64,000 bases of DNA from Bacteroidales bacterium (GTDB lineage Bacteria > Bacteroidota > Bacteroidia > Bacteroidales > P3). The stretch lies in NCBI GenBank assembly GCA_016280915.1, contig JAEEHQ010000045.1, positions 1 to 64,000 on the forward strand, written 5' to 3'. Below, piece after piece: positions 1 to 11,235 of this stretch (its first letter is position 1; each line of letters starts with the position of its first letter). The notes below the pieces were generated by a model. The model saw nothing but the letters and a program-made list of their open reading frames with translations, ran no database searches and had not been told where the DNA came from. The translations under genes were made by a program, and so were the position numbers.

Positions 1-85
1 AGACACACAGAAATTGTGTATCTTTGCTCTTTGGTAAGGTGATTATATCTTTTCATTTGACAACACACAAGTAGTCATTTTACCT

Positions 86-115
86 GAGAGTACCAAATTT
101 TGGTACTCTTTTTTT
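86..115. terminator. Rho-independent-type hairpin followed by T-run, edge of window
   Basis: gagtaccaaattttggtactc inverted repeat followed by ttttttt. Confidence 0.6.
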
Positions 116-144
116 CTACTTAGTGTTGCACTTGTAACTGGAAT

Positions 145-1059
145 TTAGGCTTCTCTGAAAAGAGCCATCACTTCACTCACCTTAGCCTCCATGGGCTGGG
201 TGCCGTCGATCCAATGGATGGGGATGCCCTGACGCTCCATGCGGCGGAACCAGGTCATCTGACGCTTAGAGAATCGGCGGATGTCGGTGTAGAGGTTCTC
301 ATACATCTCTTCGTAGCTGCACTCGTTGCGCAGATAGCGAGTGATATGTTTGTACTCTAACCCATAGCGTAATAGCCGCTCAGCTGGGACACCGCTGTCA
401 AGCAGGCGTTGCACCTCTTCCACCATCCCCTCCTCCAGACGCTGACGCAGGCGGATGCCGATACGCTCTATGACCTGTGCGCGGGGGTAACTGACCCCGA
501 TGATAAGATGCTCCACCTCGGGCATGTGGGGATAGGCATCGGGGTGCTGGAGACGGTATTCCTGAATCTCAAGGGCGCGCAGCAGACGGTCGCGGGTCTC
601 GGTGTCGGTGTGGTTGTGCAGCTTGATAAGGCTGGCAAGGCGAGCGGTCAGCTCCTCGTCGCTATAGGCCTCCATAAGTTTGCGAAACTCAGGGTCGATT
701 GGAGCATCAGCCAACTGGTACCCTTTCACAACAGCTTCGATATACATGCCGGTACCACCGCAGAGAATAGGCTGGCGACCCCGACCAACTATATCATTAA
801 AAGCACGGATAAAATCGTTCTGGAACTGATAGACATTGTATTCGTAACCAGCATCGTGAATGTCGATAAGATGGTAGGGGATATCAACGTCGTGAATATG
901 ATAGTCGGCAAGGTCTTTGCCCGTGCCGATGTCCATGCCACGGAAGACCTGCCGAGAGTCAGCACTAATAATCTCACCGCCGAGCTGGAAAGCCAGTTCG
1001 GCGGCGAGACTTGTCTTACCACAAGCCGTGGGGCCTGTTATGGTGATTAACTTAGTCGT
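145..1059 (-). CDS. miaA: tRNA dimethylallyltransferase; P-loop lies upstream of the first ATG, probable non-canonical (ACG) start
   Basis: Translation of the extended frame reads (T)TKLITITGPTACGKTSLAAELAFQLGGEIISADSRQVFRGMDIGTGKDL..., with MiaA motifs GPTACGKT and SADSRQVFRGMDIGTGK. The supplied ORF (145..936) starts at the internal Met. Confidence 0.85.
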   Translation of the reverse strand, partial: TTKLITITGPTACGKTSLAAELAFQLGGEIISADSRQVFRGMDIGTGKDLADYHIHDVDIPYHLIDIHDAGYEYNVYQFQNDFIRAFNDIVGRGRQPILCGGTGMYIEAVVKGYQLADAPIDPEFRKLMEAYSDEELTARLASLIKLHNHTDTETRDRLLRALEIQEYRLQHPDAYPHMPEVEHLIIGVSYPRAQVIERIGIRLRQRLEEGMVEEVQRLLDSGVPAERLLRYGLEYKHITRYLRNECSYEEMYENLYTDIRRFSKRQMTWFRRMERQGIPIHWIDGTQPMEAKVSEVMALFREA

Positions 1060-3829
1060 CTAAGAAATAGAGTTTGCCGAGCTGCTTGTCGAACTCGTAC
1101 TCGCCGAAATCGGACAGAGCAGAACGGTTGATAATAAACTTATAATCGATATTCTTGACCACAATCACCTCGACATTGTACTGGTGGTGCTGACCAATCT
1201 GAATCTCCTTGAAGACCAACTTGGCCTTATCGAGGATATTGCCTTCGGGGTCGAAAGCATTATCGCGGTCGGGGAAATCTTCCTTGTTGATGCGACGCTG
1301 ATAGAGCATATTCATGGCCTCCGTCCAAGAAATGGCGATAGGCTCCTTGAAACGCTCGTCAATAAGCATGGGCACCTGCTGACCGTTGATGATGGCTTGG
1401 ACTTCGCCCTTTTGGGTATTGATCATCGTCACAGGAATGGTGCTCTCATCGTGAACGATGACGGCCACATCTCTGTAGTTGGAATCAACGGGTGCATTGA
1501 CCAAGTCGATATAGGTGCCATCCTCGTTCTGCTTGGCGATAGTAGAATCGGCCAACGAGTTGACCACATTCTTACGCACATAGTCGGAACGAAGCACCAG
1601 AAATTCAATACGACGGTTGAGCTGGTGGGCAGCCTCTTGGTGCTCGGGGGTGGGCAGGTCGTTGATGTAGTCGCAATCGAGCGTTGTGCCTGCTGAGAAA
1701 GTGTAGGGAACGCCACCAACCTCAATCACCACGTCGCGGTCAAGCGTACGGGGAACACGCTCAGCATAGCCCTTGGCGACCAAACGGTCACGCTCAATGC
1801 CACGGCTGGCAAGGTAGTCAACCACGCTCTGGGCACGGCGCTGAGAAAGAGTATCGTTGGTGAGGCCAAGATAAGGACGGCAGTCGGTATGGGCACGGAT
1901 TTCGACCACGATGCTGGGATTGTTGACCATCACCAGATAAAGGTCCATCAAAGAATCCATGAACTCCTCTTTGATGTCCCACTTGCTGAGGTCATAACGA
2001 ATCTCGGGCAGTACCACAGGTTGCTGGGGCACAGGCTCCATGCGGTAGTCGTGGACGATGTCCTTGTCGACGGTATAGCCCTTGGTGCTCTCAGAGCCCT
2101 CTAAGCTGAAGTAGTCGACCTTTGACAGGTACATCTTATAAACCACCTGGCCGTGGACTTGGCTGTTGTTGAACTTATAATGACCCTTCTTGTCGGTGTA
2201 GGTCTCAGCCTCAGAGCCGTCGGAGCCCACAATCTTAACCTTGGCACCCTTGATGAGCTGCATGGACTTCTCGTCACGGACGGTGCCCTCGATAGTATAG
2301 AGCAGCGGAGGTAGCTGGAAAGAGAAAAGGTTCATGGTAGGCAGGGGAATCTTCTTACCTTTCTTGTCGGTATTCTTGTTGAAAGGATCGTCAAAGGGTC
2401 GGTTGGAAGAGAAATAGCCACGCTCCATCATGGGGTTGTCGTCATTCTCGGGATAGTAGATGATGGTCATCTCATCGTAAGAAGAGTTGATTGGCACACC
2501 GAGGTTCTGCGGTTTGGAGCAGATGCGCTTGCCAATCTTGGTCTTGAAGAGGTCGTAACCGCCGATGCCGGGGAGACCGTTGGAAGAGAAGTACATCGTG
2601 GAGTCGCCACGGAGGACAGGGAAAGCCTCACGGCCGGGGGTGTTGACCGGAGTTCCCATATTGACGGGCTTGCCAAAATCGTCGGCAAGGGAAGGACGGG
2701 TGGCCTTCCAGATATCATAGTCGCCCTCTCCACCGGGCATGTCGGAACAGAAATAGAGGGTGAGACCATCGGAAGAGATAGCAGGATAGAGGTAGTTGTA
2801 GTTGGTGTCGCCAAGGTCGATTTTGACAGGTGTTGCCCATTCGCCGGGTTGCAACTCTTCTTGTTCAGTTTCCTCATCCTTAGCGTCCTTACCTTTTTTC
2901 TTACCCTTGGTGTCTTTATCTTCGTCAGCGTCTTTCTGGCCCTTCTTACCCTTCTTGGTAGTGGTCTTGCTGGCCTTAGCTTTCTTGGCAGTCTTCTTTT
3001 TCTTGTCGACAGCTACAGCCTTGGTAGAAGTGTAGATGGCACAACCATGACTCTCATGCTCAACAATGTCGCATCGGGTGAAATAGATGGTATTGCCATC
3101 GGGTGAGAAACAAGCCTCACCTTCGTTGTTCGAGGTATTAATCTTACCGCTTTCGTCAAAAGAAGTCGGAACATCTGTCCAACGCTCGTTGCGGTCCTTA
3201 TAGACAGTATAGAAGGAGGAGAAATTCTGACCTGTCCACACATCCTGTCCCTCATCATTCATCCCATAGCGAGAAGAGGTGAAAACAAGGGTATTGGTGT
3301 CGTCGCCCATAAAACGGGGTGACCAGTCGTTATAGTCGGTATTCCAATCGGTCAAACGGGTGATGACATGGCGGCTACGGTCGGCGGCCCAACGGGTAAC
3401 TTCGATAAGAGATTTCTTACGAGAAAGGGCCAACTTATCGTTGGGCACCAACTCAAGGAACTTGTCGTAATAACTGTCGGCATCGTCAAACTCGCCACTA
3501 AAGCGGCACATCTCAGCCATATAGTAATAAATCTTGGGCTCGACGGTGTAGTAGCCTGCCTGAATGAGGCGGCGGTAGGTATGCTGAGCCTTGGGATAGT
3601 TGTACATAAGGCGGTAGCATTCACCCATCTGGAAATAGATGCGGTTTTTCTCGGCCTTGTTGCTGCTCACCCTGTCATAAGCCTTTTGATAGCTTTCGAG
3701 GGCAAGGATGTACTGCTTGTTCTGAAACTGCTGGTCGGCCACAGCGGCCACACTACTTTGGGCCGAGGCTGTCCCTGCAAAAAGAATGGCTACAATAAGT
3801 AGTGCAAGTCCTTTTTTTATCATTTTCAT
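1052..3829 (-). CDS. PorE-like envelope protein: TPR + PD40 beta-propeller + carboxypeptidase-regulatory-like domain + OmpA domain, with extra C-terminal domain
   Basis: Signal peptide; TPR-like N-terminus; repeated SPDGNTIYF/SSDGLTLYF PD40 blades; YTIEGTVRDEKSMQLIKGAKVKI CRD; OmpA motif RAHTDCRPYLGLTNDTLSQRRAQSVVDYLASRGI; Lys-rich insert. Confidence 0.7.
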   Translation of the reverse strand: MKMIKKGLALLIVAILFAGTASAQSSVAAVADQQFQNKQYILALESYQKAYDRVSSNKAEKNRIYFQMGECYRLMYNYPKAQHTYRRLIQAGYYTVEPKIYYYMAEMCRFSGEFDDADSYYDKFLELVPNDKLALSRKKSLIEVTRWAADRSRHVITRLTDWNTDYNDWSPRFMGDDTNTLVFTSSRYGMNDEGQDVWTGQNFSSFYTVYKDRNERWTDVPTSFDESGKINTSNNEGEACFSPDGNTIYFTRCDIVEHESHGCAIYTSTKAVAVDKKKKTAKKAKASKTTTKKGKKGQKDADEDKDTKGKKKGKDAKDEETEQEELQPGEWATPVKIDLGDTNYNYLYPAISSDGLTLYFCSDMPGGEGDYDIWKATRPSLADDFGKPVNMGTPVNTPGREAFPVLRGDSTMYFSSNGLPGIGGYDLFKTKIGKRICSKPQNLGVPINSSYDEMTIIYYPENDDNPMMERGYFSSNRPFDDPFNKNTDKKGKKIPLPTMNLFSFQLPPLLYTIEGTVRDEKSMQLIKGAKVKIVGSDGSEAETYTDKKGHYKFNNSQVHGQVVYKMYLSKVDYFSLEGSESTKGYTVDKDIVHDYRMEPVPQQPVVLPEIRYDLSKWDIKEEFMDSLMDLYLVMVNNPSIVVEIRAHTDCRPYLGLTNDTLSQRRAQSVVDYLASRGIERDRLVAKGYAERVPRTLDRDVVIEVGGVPYTFSAGTTLDCDYINDLPTPEHQEAAHQLNRRIEFLVLRSDYVRKNVVNSLADSTIAKQNEDGTYIDLVNAPVDSNYRDVAVIVHDESTIPVTMINTQKGEVQAIINGQQVPMLIDERFKEPIAISWTEAMNMLYQRRINKEDFPDRDNAFDPEGNILDKAKLVFKEIQIGQHHQYNVEVIVVKNIDYKFIINRSALSDFGEYEFDKQLGKLYFLDD

Positions 3830-3969
3830 TATATATAGATATTTTATTTCCGTAACGTAATTATATTAATATTAGTACATTGCACCAAAAAAAAATTAGA
3901 GACAATGCACACAATTAATGCGCTAAATTACACATTTTTTTTGACATGAGGAAAAAAGTAAACAAGAAA

Positions 3970-5211
3970 TTACTTTTCGTCCACCTGCACACTCTCAATA
4001 TCAGGATAAAGGAGGTAACGACTGCGGATGGTCTTGAAATGGTCGAGTTGGGGTTGCCAGGAGGCCCTAATCTCCTCTTCTGGCACCTGATGCTGCAACT
4101 GACGGCGTAAGTCGCCCGTGCCAGCCAACTTATCGAAGAAATTGTTCCCCAAAAAGAAGAGATTTCTGTTAGCCACCACATTGTACATCATCATCAGATA
4201 TGAAAGGTCAAACCTTGGCGGCACTTTTATTCCGCGCAAGTCGAATCCATAGCATGGCTTCCCTCCTTTAGGAGTGAACGAGTAGAGGGGTACTTTCTGC
4301 CCGGCGGCAAGGGTGTAGGTGGCATTCCATTCCACTCGGCTAGGATGAGGTGTGCCCACCACCTCGAAAGGCCAGTCGGTTCCACGCCCCACGCTGGCAG
4401 AGGTGCCCTCAAACAAACAGAGGCTGGGATAGAGTGCAATGGCATGGGCGTTGCGCAAATTGGGCGAAGGAGGAACAGGCAAATCATAGACACTATCACG
4501 ACGATAGTTTTGCATGGGAACTACCGAAAGCTTGCATTCTATGCCACCCGACAACCAATGCTCGCCATTGACCATGCAAGCATATTCGCCAATGGTCATA
4601 CCATAGACAATCGGCACGGGGTGCATGCCCACAAAAGAGCGGTACTTGGCCGTGTCGAGCACAGGCCCATCGATGTAATGTCCATTGGGGTTAGGTCGGT
4701 CAAGCACAAGCAATGGCTTGTCATTCTCGGCACAAGCCTCCATCACATAATGCAACGTTGAAAGATAAGTGTAAAAACGGCAACCCACATCCTGCAAATC
4801 GAAGATAACCACATCCACATCCTTCAATTGCGCTGGTGTAGGCTTCTTGTTCTTGCCATAGAGAGAAATGATGGGGAGCCCCGTCTTGGGGTCAACACTA
4901 TTGTCCACCTTGGCTCCTGCAGCCTCTGTGCCGCGGAAACCATGTTCGGGACAGAATATCTTCGTCACATGAACGCCTTCATTTAAAAGCGTGTCGACCA
5001 AGTGAGTACCCCCAACCAACGACGTTTGGTTGGCAACCAGGGCAACCGCAAGAGGTGGGAAAATGGCATACTCCTTCGATAGCATCACTTCGGCGCCCAC
5101 CCTCAAAGGCTGAGGGACTGAGGGCTTTGGCTGCTGCGCCTTGCACCCCACCGCCAGCAGTAGTGCCACCAACACCAACCAGCTATGCCTCAACGTATGC
5201 ATGATAATCAA
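3970..5211 (-). CDS. DUF1343 family lipoprotein (exo-beta-N-acetylmuramidase NamZ-like)
   Basis: Lipobox-like [27 protein letters not shown] and [27 protein letters not shown] typical of DUF1343. Confidence 0.8.
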   Translation of the reverse strand: MIIMHTLRHSWLVLVALLLAVGCKAQQPKPSVPQPLRVGAEVMLSKEYAIFPPLAVALVANQTSLVGGTHLVDTLLNEGVHVTKIFCPEHGFRGTEAAGAKVDNSVDPKTGLPIISLYGKNKKPTPAQLKDVDVVIFDLQDVGCRFYTYLSTLHYVMEACAENDKPLLVLDRPNPNGHYIDGPVLDTAKYRSFVGMHPVPIVYGMTIGEYACMVNGEHWLSGGIECKLSVVPMQNYRRDSVYDLPVPPSPNLRNAHAIALYPSLCLFEGTSASVGRGTDWPFEVVGTPHPSRVEWNATYTLAAGQKVPLYSFTPKGGKPCYGFDLRGIKVPPRFDLSYLMMMYNVVANRNLFFLGNNFFDKLAGTGDLRRQLQHQVPEEEIRASWQPQLDHFKTIRSRYLLYPDIESVQVDEK

Positions 5212-5645
5212 TTCTTACCCGTATGACCAAAACCGCCAGCACCGCGCTCCGTCTCACTCAGCTCCTCCACTTGCACCAGCTCAGCCTGCTCATGCCGCGC
5301 CACCACCATCTGGGCGATGCGCTCACCGTCGTTGATAACGAAGGGCTCTTGCGAGAGGTTAATCAAAATCACACAAATCTCTCCTCGGTAATCTGCATCG
5401 ATTGTACCCGGCGAATTAAGAACGGTGATGCCTTTCTTGAGTGCTAACCCGCTGCGAGGACGCACCTGAGCTTCGTAACCCACAGGCAGTTCGATGAAGA
5501 GGCCTGTCTTCACCAATCCTCTTTGCAGAGGCTCTAGGGTGATAGGGCCTTCGGGGAGGAATGCCTTGAGGTCGAGGCCGGCAGAATACTGCGTTTCGTA
5601 CTTGGGAAGGGGATGATGGGATTTGTTGATGATTTTGAGAATCAT
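5208..5645 (-). CDS. dut: dUTP diphosphatase
   Basis: [53 protein letters not shown] motifs. Confidence 0.95.
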   Translation of the reverse strand: MILKIINKSHHPLPKYETQYSAGLDLKAFLPEGPITLEPLQRGLVKTGLFIELPVGYEAQVRPRSGLALKKGITVLNSPGTIDADYRGEICVILINLSQEPFVINDGERIAQMVVARHEQAELVQVEELSETERGAGGFGHTGKN

Positions 5646-5740
5646 AGCGGTAAGCGTTGTTTTAATAACCTTTTAAAATCAATAGGGCTAATGGAACGCA
5701 TGAGTCCTATTAGCCCTAAATGGCAAATGCCTTGTGGCAA

Positions 5741-6406
5741 TTAGTCTTTGTTGATGAGGATTTCGTCAATCATGCCATACGCCTTGGCCTCCTCAGCGGT
5801 GAACCAATGGTCGCGGTCGCTATCCTCATACACTTTCTCGTAGGGCTGACCGCTGTGCTTGGCGATGATTTCGTAGAGTTCCTTCTTGAGTTTCTGAATC
5901 TCACGGACGGTAATCTCCATGTCGCTGGCCTGACCTTCGGCACCACCCATCGGCTGATGAATCATCACGCGGCTGTGGGGCAGGGCGCAACGCATGCCCT
6001 TCTCGCCAGCACAGAGCAACACGCTGGCCATCGAGGCAGCAAGACCCGTGCAGATTGTGGCAATCTTAGGTTTGATATACTGCATCGTGTCGTAGATACC
6101 CAAGCCCGCATAAACCGAGCCTCCCGGTGAGTTGAGGTAAATAGAGATATCCTTGGTGCTGTCGATGCTCTCGAGGAAGAGCAACTGGGCCTGGATGACA
6201 TCGGCCGTATAGTCGTCGATGGCGGTGCCGAGAAAGATGATGCGGTCCATCATCAAACGGCTGAAAACGTCCATCTGAGCCACATTCAGCTGGCGCTCCT
6301 CCACAATATAGGGGGTAAGCGAATTGTTGATGGCCGAGGTGTATTTGGCATAAGTCGTGCTGCTGATGCCACGATGCTTGGTAGCGTATTTCTCAAACTC
6401 GTTCAT
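5741..6406 (-). CDS. clpP: ATP-dependent Clp protease proteolytic subunit
   Basis: ClpP motifs: GLAASMASVLLCAGEKGMRCALPHSRVMIHQP. Confidence 0.96.
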   Translation of the reverse strand: MNEFEKYATKHRGISSTTYAKYTSAINNSLTPYIVEERQLNVAQMDVFSRLMMDRIIFLGTAIDDYTADVIQAQLLFLESIDSTKDISIYLNSPGGSVYAGLGIYDTMQYIKPKIATICTGLAASMASVLLCAGEKGMRCALPHSRVMIHQPMGGAEGQASDMEITVREIQKLKKELYEIIAKHSGQPYEKVYEDSDRDHWFTAEEAKAYGMIDEILINKD

Positions 6407-6446
6407 AATAGCTGTGTATGATTATAGTTTTTATTTGTTTAAATAA

Positions 6447-7151
6447 TTATTCTTTGTTTTTTGTCTGCTTCGACACTTTTTTCATCAATTCCGGACGGCG
6501 TTCCTGAGTGCGTAGCACAGCTTGGTCGTAACGCCATTGCTCTATCTTGGCATGATTGCCGCTGAGCAACACCTCTGGAACCTTCCATCCACGGAAATCG
6601 GGCGGCCGCGTATACTCGGGCGGAGCCACCAAATCATCCTGAAAAGAATCACCCAGCGCCGACTGCTCGTCGCCAATCACACCGGGGATAAGCCTGATGA
6701 CGGCATCGGCAATAACCGCTGCCGCCAGTTCCCCCCCCGTCAACACATAATCGCCAATGGAAATCTCCTTGGTAATAAAATGCTCTCTAATACGCTCATC
6801 CACGCCCTTGTAGTGTCCGCAAAGAATCATCAGATTCTGCTGCAACGACAACGAATTGGCCATCGACTGCGAGAGCATCTCGCCGTCAGGTGCCGTGTAG
6901 ATAACCTCGTCGTATGCTCGTTGAGCCTGCAGCTCCTCAATACAATTGGCCAGGGGTTCCACCGCCATCACCATGCCGGCACCGCCCCCATAGGGATAAT
7001 CGTCCACACTACCGTAGCGCGTCAGCGAATAGTCGTGGAGGTCGTGAAAGACAACCTCCACAATTCCCTTCTTCTGTGCCCTTTTGAGGATAGACTCCTC
7101 AAAGAACATAGACATCATGTTGGGGAAAAGGGTAAGAATATCCAGACGCAT
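6447..7151 (-). CDS. trmD: tRNA (guanine37-N1)-methyltransferase
   Basis: [50 protein letters not shown]. Confidence 0.96.
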   Translation of the reverse strand: MRLDILTLFPNMMSMFFEESILKRAQKKGIVEVVFHDLHDYSLTRYGSVDDYPYGGGAGMVMAVEPLANCIEELQAQRAYDEVIYTAPDGEMLSQSMANSLSLQQNLMILCGHYKGVDERIREHFITKEISIGDYVLTGGELAAAVIADAVIRLIPGVIGDEQSALGDSFQDDLVAPPEYTRPPDFRGWKVPEVLLSGNHAKIEQWRYDQAVLRTQERRPELMKKVSKQTKNKE

Positions 7152-7152
7152 A

Positions 7153-8418
7153 TCAGCGGATTCTAAGTTTCTGACCGGGTCGGATGACCGAATTCTCTCT
7201 AAGGCCGTTGAGCTTGCAGAGCTTGCTCACCGTGGTACCGTTACGTTTGGCTATACGGCCAAGGGTGTCGCCTGTGCGCACCTTGTAATACTTGCCGTCG
7301 CTGCTGTAGTTGCCTGAGCTGGAGCGACGCGAAGACTGGCTGCCGGTGTTCTCCTTGCCACGTTTGGCCACTTTGCGGAAGGAGTTATGGGTGAGGGTGA
7401 GGGTGGGAGAAATCAAATCGCGCGTATCGGTGCTAATCACATTCTCGGGATTCATGGCATTCCCCTTGTAGCGGATTTCAAAATGGAGGTGCGAGCCACG
7501 GCTGCGGCCCGTGTTGCCACACAGTCCTATAATGTCGCCGGCTTTCACATGCATGCCAGGGGCCACATGGCGTTTCGACAGGTGGGCATAGTAGGTCTCC
7601 AAGCCATTGTCGTGGCGTATCACCACCAAATGGCCGTAGGAGCTATTGTATTTGGAGAAACGCACCACACCGTCGAAAGCGGCGTAAATAGGCTCTCCTG
7701 TGGGCATAGCCAGGTCAAGACCATAATGGAAACGGCGGCGGCGAGGACCAAAGTGTGAGGTGGCTATGGCTCTCTGTGGTGTGGGGAAAACAAAATGCTT
7801 GCCGTGGTCAGGATCTACCAACGAGAGAGTGACGGGCTCCATCAGCGACACATCCATCTTTTCGGAATGCACCGAAGCCGAGTCGCCGGCATACAATATC
7901 TCATCCTCACTCTCAGCACCAGGGTCGTCCTTCTGAGATAGGAGGAAATCAGGCAAACCTCTCACCAAGTCGCTGTTGTCATCATCGTCCATCTCTTCGG
8001 GTTGGCCCGGACGCTCCTGCAGGTTGGGCATACTGGGAAGGGGCACGCTGGGAGCATCGTAGAAAGCATTCTCACGGTCCTCGCGGTCCTGTGGGTTCTC
8101 ATCAAAATAATAATAGTCCTCGTTTGTCGGTGACTTGCCCTCCACATCGTCGGCCACGTCCACGGTGTCGTTGTTCACCTTTTTCTTTTTAGGCTTCTTT
8201 TGGGCAAAATTATCTATGCGCACTCCCGAGTACTCATCGCCCGGGTCCTTGGTCTTTACAAGTTTGTTGTACTTTATCTGGCTCCCTCCCTTGTCGCTGG
8301 AAGAAACTTTAGGTTTAATTGTCTTATTTTGTTTAGCATTGGGACGGTCCTGGGCATAAGACTGCGCCACGAAAGCGACCATCAGAATTATTATAGTAAA
8401 ATAGATATATTTCTTCAT
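7153..8418 (-). CDS. M23 family metallopeptidase with C-terminal LysM
   Basis: [29 protein letters not shown]...[10 protein letters not shown] (M23) and [30 protein letters not shown] (LysM). Start set to MKKYIYFT. Confidence 0.9.
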   Translation of the reverse strand: MKKYIYFTIIILMVAFVAQSYAQDRPNAKQNKTIKPKVSSSDKGGSQIKYNKLVKTKDPGDEYSGVRIDNFAQKKPKKKKVNNDTVDVADDVEGKSPTNEDYYYFDENPQDREDRENAFYDAPSVPLPSMPNLQERPGQPEEMDDDDNSDLVRGLPDFLLSQKDDPGAESEDEILYAGDSASVHSEKMDVSLMEPVTLSLVDPDHGKHFVFPTPQRAIATSHFGPRRRRFHYGLDLAMPTGEPIYAAFDGVVRFSKYNSSYGHLVVIRHDNGLETYYAHLSKRHVAPGMHVKAGDIIGLCGNTGRSRGSHLHFEIRYKGNAMNPENVISTDTRDLISPTLTLTHNSFRKVAKRGKENTGSQSSRRSSSGNYSSDGKYYKVRTGDTLGRIAKRNGTTVSKLCKLNGLRENSVIRPGQKLRIR

Positions 8419-8621
8419 AAATAGAATGCAAAAGTACAAAAAAAAATCTACCCGACCAAAATAAACTTACAACACACCCATTATCAACCCACTAAGGCAA
8501 CAAGAATGGAGGCCTACCCATGGCCATCCTCCATCTTTGCCAATGATTTTGTAGCCACAACAAGCCAATTATTGTAACCTCTGCCAAAAAAAACAAGGGG
8601 TCATCTGCCCCACCATAGGTA

Positions 8622-9161
8622 CTACAGCTCACGCATCTCCTGTTTCAGGAACTCGAGGGCCTTTGTGGTAGGGACCTCACCTGTAGCCACCGAAGAAAAG
8701 ACCGCGCTGGCCAATCGGGTGGGGTCGGCATCGGTGGGAATGGTGATGGCAGCCGAATTGATGATGCCGGTCATCTCGTCCTTGGCCTCGCGAATCATGT
8801 TCCATGCCTCGCTCGACACATACACCTGCTGGCTGAGATTGTGCTCCCACTCGTCGCGGATAGTCTTGGTCATTGTGTTCTGCAGCTTCTTGGTGTCCAT
8901 GCCCAGCTGGTAGCAGCGCAGCACCAAACTCTCGGGACTGATACGTTCCAGATAGAGAGCCATGCGCTCATAGGCCTGCAGGCGGATGGGGGTGACCAGT
9001 TTCACCGCTTCGCGATGCTCGTCAATACGCATCTGCAGCATCTGCATCTTTTGCTGGTTGTCGAAATAACGTTTCGTAATCAGATAAAAGACATAACCCG
9101 CAATAGCCAGGGTGGCCAATACGGCCACTAAAACCACGATGACAAAAAACCAAGTATTCAT
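8622..9161 (-). CDS. Bacteroidetes conserved membrane-anchored protein of unknown function (DUF7935-like)
   Basis: N-terminal TM helix, coiled region, conserved-looking PIRLQAYERMALYLERISPESLVLR. Confidence 0.6.
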   Translation of the reverse strand: MNTWFFVIVVLVAVLATLAIAGYVFYLITKRYFDNQQKMQMLQMRIDEHREAVKLVTPIRLQAYERMALYLERISPESLVLRCYQLGMDTKKLQNTMTKTIRDEWEHNLSQQVYVSSEAWNMIREAKDEMTGIINSAAITIPTDADPTRLASAVFSSVATGEVPTTKALEFLKQEMREL

Positions 9162-9196
9162 GAATTTTCTTAATTATCAGTTATTAAAGTTAATTA

Positions 9197-11002
9197 TTAA
9201 TCAAGTTTCAACACAGCCAGGAACGCGCTCTGCGGCACCTCCACATTGCCCACCTGACGCATACGCTTCTTACCCTCCTTTTGCTTCTCCAACAGTTTGC
9301 GCTTACGGGTGATATCGCCACCATAGCACTTGGCGGTCACATCCTTTCGCACCTGTCTCACCGTCTCGCGGGCGATAATCTTGCTACCTATGGCTGCTTG
9401 TATGGCCACATCAAACTGTTGGCGGGGGATGAGCTCCTTCAGCTTCTCACACATGCGACGCCCGATGGGATAGGCATTGTCGACATAAGTGAGGGTGGAG
9501 AGAGCGTCCACGGGGTCGCCATTGAGCAGAATTTCCAGCTTCACCAGTTTCGAAGGCTTGTAGCCATTGAGGTAGTAGTCAAAGGAGGCATAGCCCTTCG
9601 AGATGCTTTTCAGCTTGTCATAGAAGTCAAACACCACCTCGCCCAACGGCAGATCGAAGGAAATCTCTATGCGGTCGGTCGTCAGGTAGTTTTGATTTTT
9701 CAGTATGCCGCGCTTGTCCATACACAGCTTTATTACCGCCCCAATGAAGTCGGCCTTGGTGATAATCTGCGCGTGGATATAAGGTTCATACACCTCGGCG
9801 ATATTGTTCGGCTCGGGCATACCCGAAGGGTTGTACACATCAATCTCCTCGCCGTTGGTCAACTTCACCTTATATTGCACGTTAGGCACCGTGGTGATCA
9901 CGTCCATGTTAAACTCCCGTTCCAGTCGTTCCTGCACAATCTCCATGTGCAGCAGTCCCAAGAATCCGCAGCGGAAACCAAAGCCCAAGGCCAGCGAGCT
10001 CTCCGGCTCAAAAGTCAGCGAGGCATCGTTCAGCTGCAACTTCTCCAACGAAGAGCGCAACTCCTCATAGTCATCTGTGTCGACAGGATACACACCGGCA
10101 AACACCATCGGCTTCACAGCCTCAAAACCCTCAATAGCTTTCTCACAAGGCTGCTGCACATGAGTGATGGTGTCGCCTACCCGCACCTCTTTGGAGGTCT
10201 TGATGCCGCTGATGATATAACCCACATTGCCGGCACTCAGCTGCTTGCGGGGTTCCATGTTGAGCTTAAGAACACCTATCTCGTCGGCGTGATAGTCCTT
10301 CTCCGTGCTCACAAACTTCACCCAATCGTTGGTCTTCAGCGTGCCGTTCATGATGCGGAAATAACTGATGATTCCACGGAAAGGATTGAACACCGAGTCG
10401 AAAACCAACGCTTGCAACGGAGCCTCGGCATCCCCCTTGGGGGCAGGAATCCGGTCCACGATGGCCTGCAGGATTTCTGGCACTCCCACGCCTGTCTTGG
10501 CGCTGCATGCAAGGATGTCCTCCCGTTCGCACCCCAGCAGGTCTATAATCTCGTCGGCCACCTCTTCAGGCATGGCGCTGTCCAGGTCTATCTTGTTCAT
10601 CACGGGGATTAACTCCAAATCATTCTCCAAAGCCAAGTAGAGGTTCGAGATGGTCTGTGCCTGAATGCCTTGGGTGGCATCCACCACCAGCAGGGCACCC
10701 TCGCAGGCCGCTATGGCTCGCGACACCTCGTAGCTGAAGTCCACATGCCCTGGCGTATCAATCAGGTTCAGGGTAAACAACTTGCCATTACGTTCCCCCT
10801 CGCCCTCATACTTATAATCCATCTGAATGGCATGGCTCTTGATGGTGATGCCGCGCTCCTTCTCCAAGTCCATGTCGTCAAGCACCTGATCCTGCATCTC
10901 ACGTTGAGAGACGGTGTTGGTGTATTCCAAAAGACGGTCGGCCAACGTGCTCTTGCCATGGTCGATGTGGGCGATTATGCAGAAATTGCGTATACTATTC
11001 AT
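9197..11002 (-). CDS. lepA: Elongation factor 4
   Basis: [31 protein letters not shown], full-length LepA C-terminus. Confidence 0.97.
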   Translation of the reverse strand: MNSIRNFCIIAHIDHGKSTLADRLLEYTNTVSQREMQDQVLDDMDLEKERGITIKSHAIQMDYKYEGEGERNGKLFTLNLIDTPGHVDFSYEVSRAIAACEGALLVVDATQGIQAQTISNLYLALENDLELIPVMNKIDLDSAMPEEVADEIIDLLGCEREDILACSAKTGVGVPEILQAIVDRIPAPKGDAEAPLQALVFDSVFNPFRGIISYFRIMNGTLKTNDWVKFVSTEKDYHADEIGVLKLNMEPRKQLSAGNVGYIISGIKTSKEVRVGDTITHVQQPCEKAIEGFEAVKPMVFAGVYPVDTDDYEELRSSLEKLQLNDASLTFEPESSLALGFGFRCGFLGLLHMEIVQERLEREFNMDVITTVPNVQYKVKLTNGEEIDVYNPSGMPEPNNIAEVYEPYIHAQIITKADFIGAVIKLCMDKRGILKNQNYLTTDRIEISFDLPLGEVVFDFYDKLKSISKGYASFDYYLNGYKPSKLVKLEILLNGDPVDALSTLTYVDNAYPIGRRMCEKLKELIPRQQFDVAIQAAIGSKIIARETVRQVRKDVTAKCYGGDITRKRKLLEKQKEGKKRMRQVGNVEVPQSAFLAVLKLD

Positions 11003-11235
11003 TTCTTATCCTATTGTCAAGTTCTACAGATTGCTCTATGGTCACATTCATTTCCCCAAGCGGCCAGTCTCTCTCGTTTCGATCCTCTCTCCTCGGCATC
11101 CCTGCAGCCTTTCAATTCAAAAGCCACCGCCCATCTCAGCGCGACCAAATACAAAATGCAAAAATACAACTTTTTTGTTAAACAAGAGAATTTTTTCCTT
11201 CCATATTAATTATTATTAGTATTTTTGCATTCATT

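Noticed and set aside
9281-10612. 443-aa + strand ORF
   Set aside because: Antisense to lepA; no recognisable domain; composition artefact.
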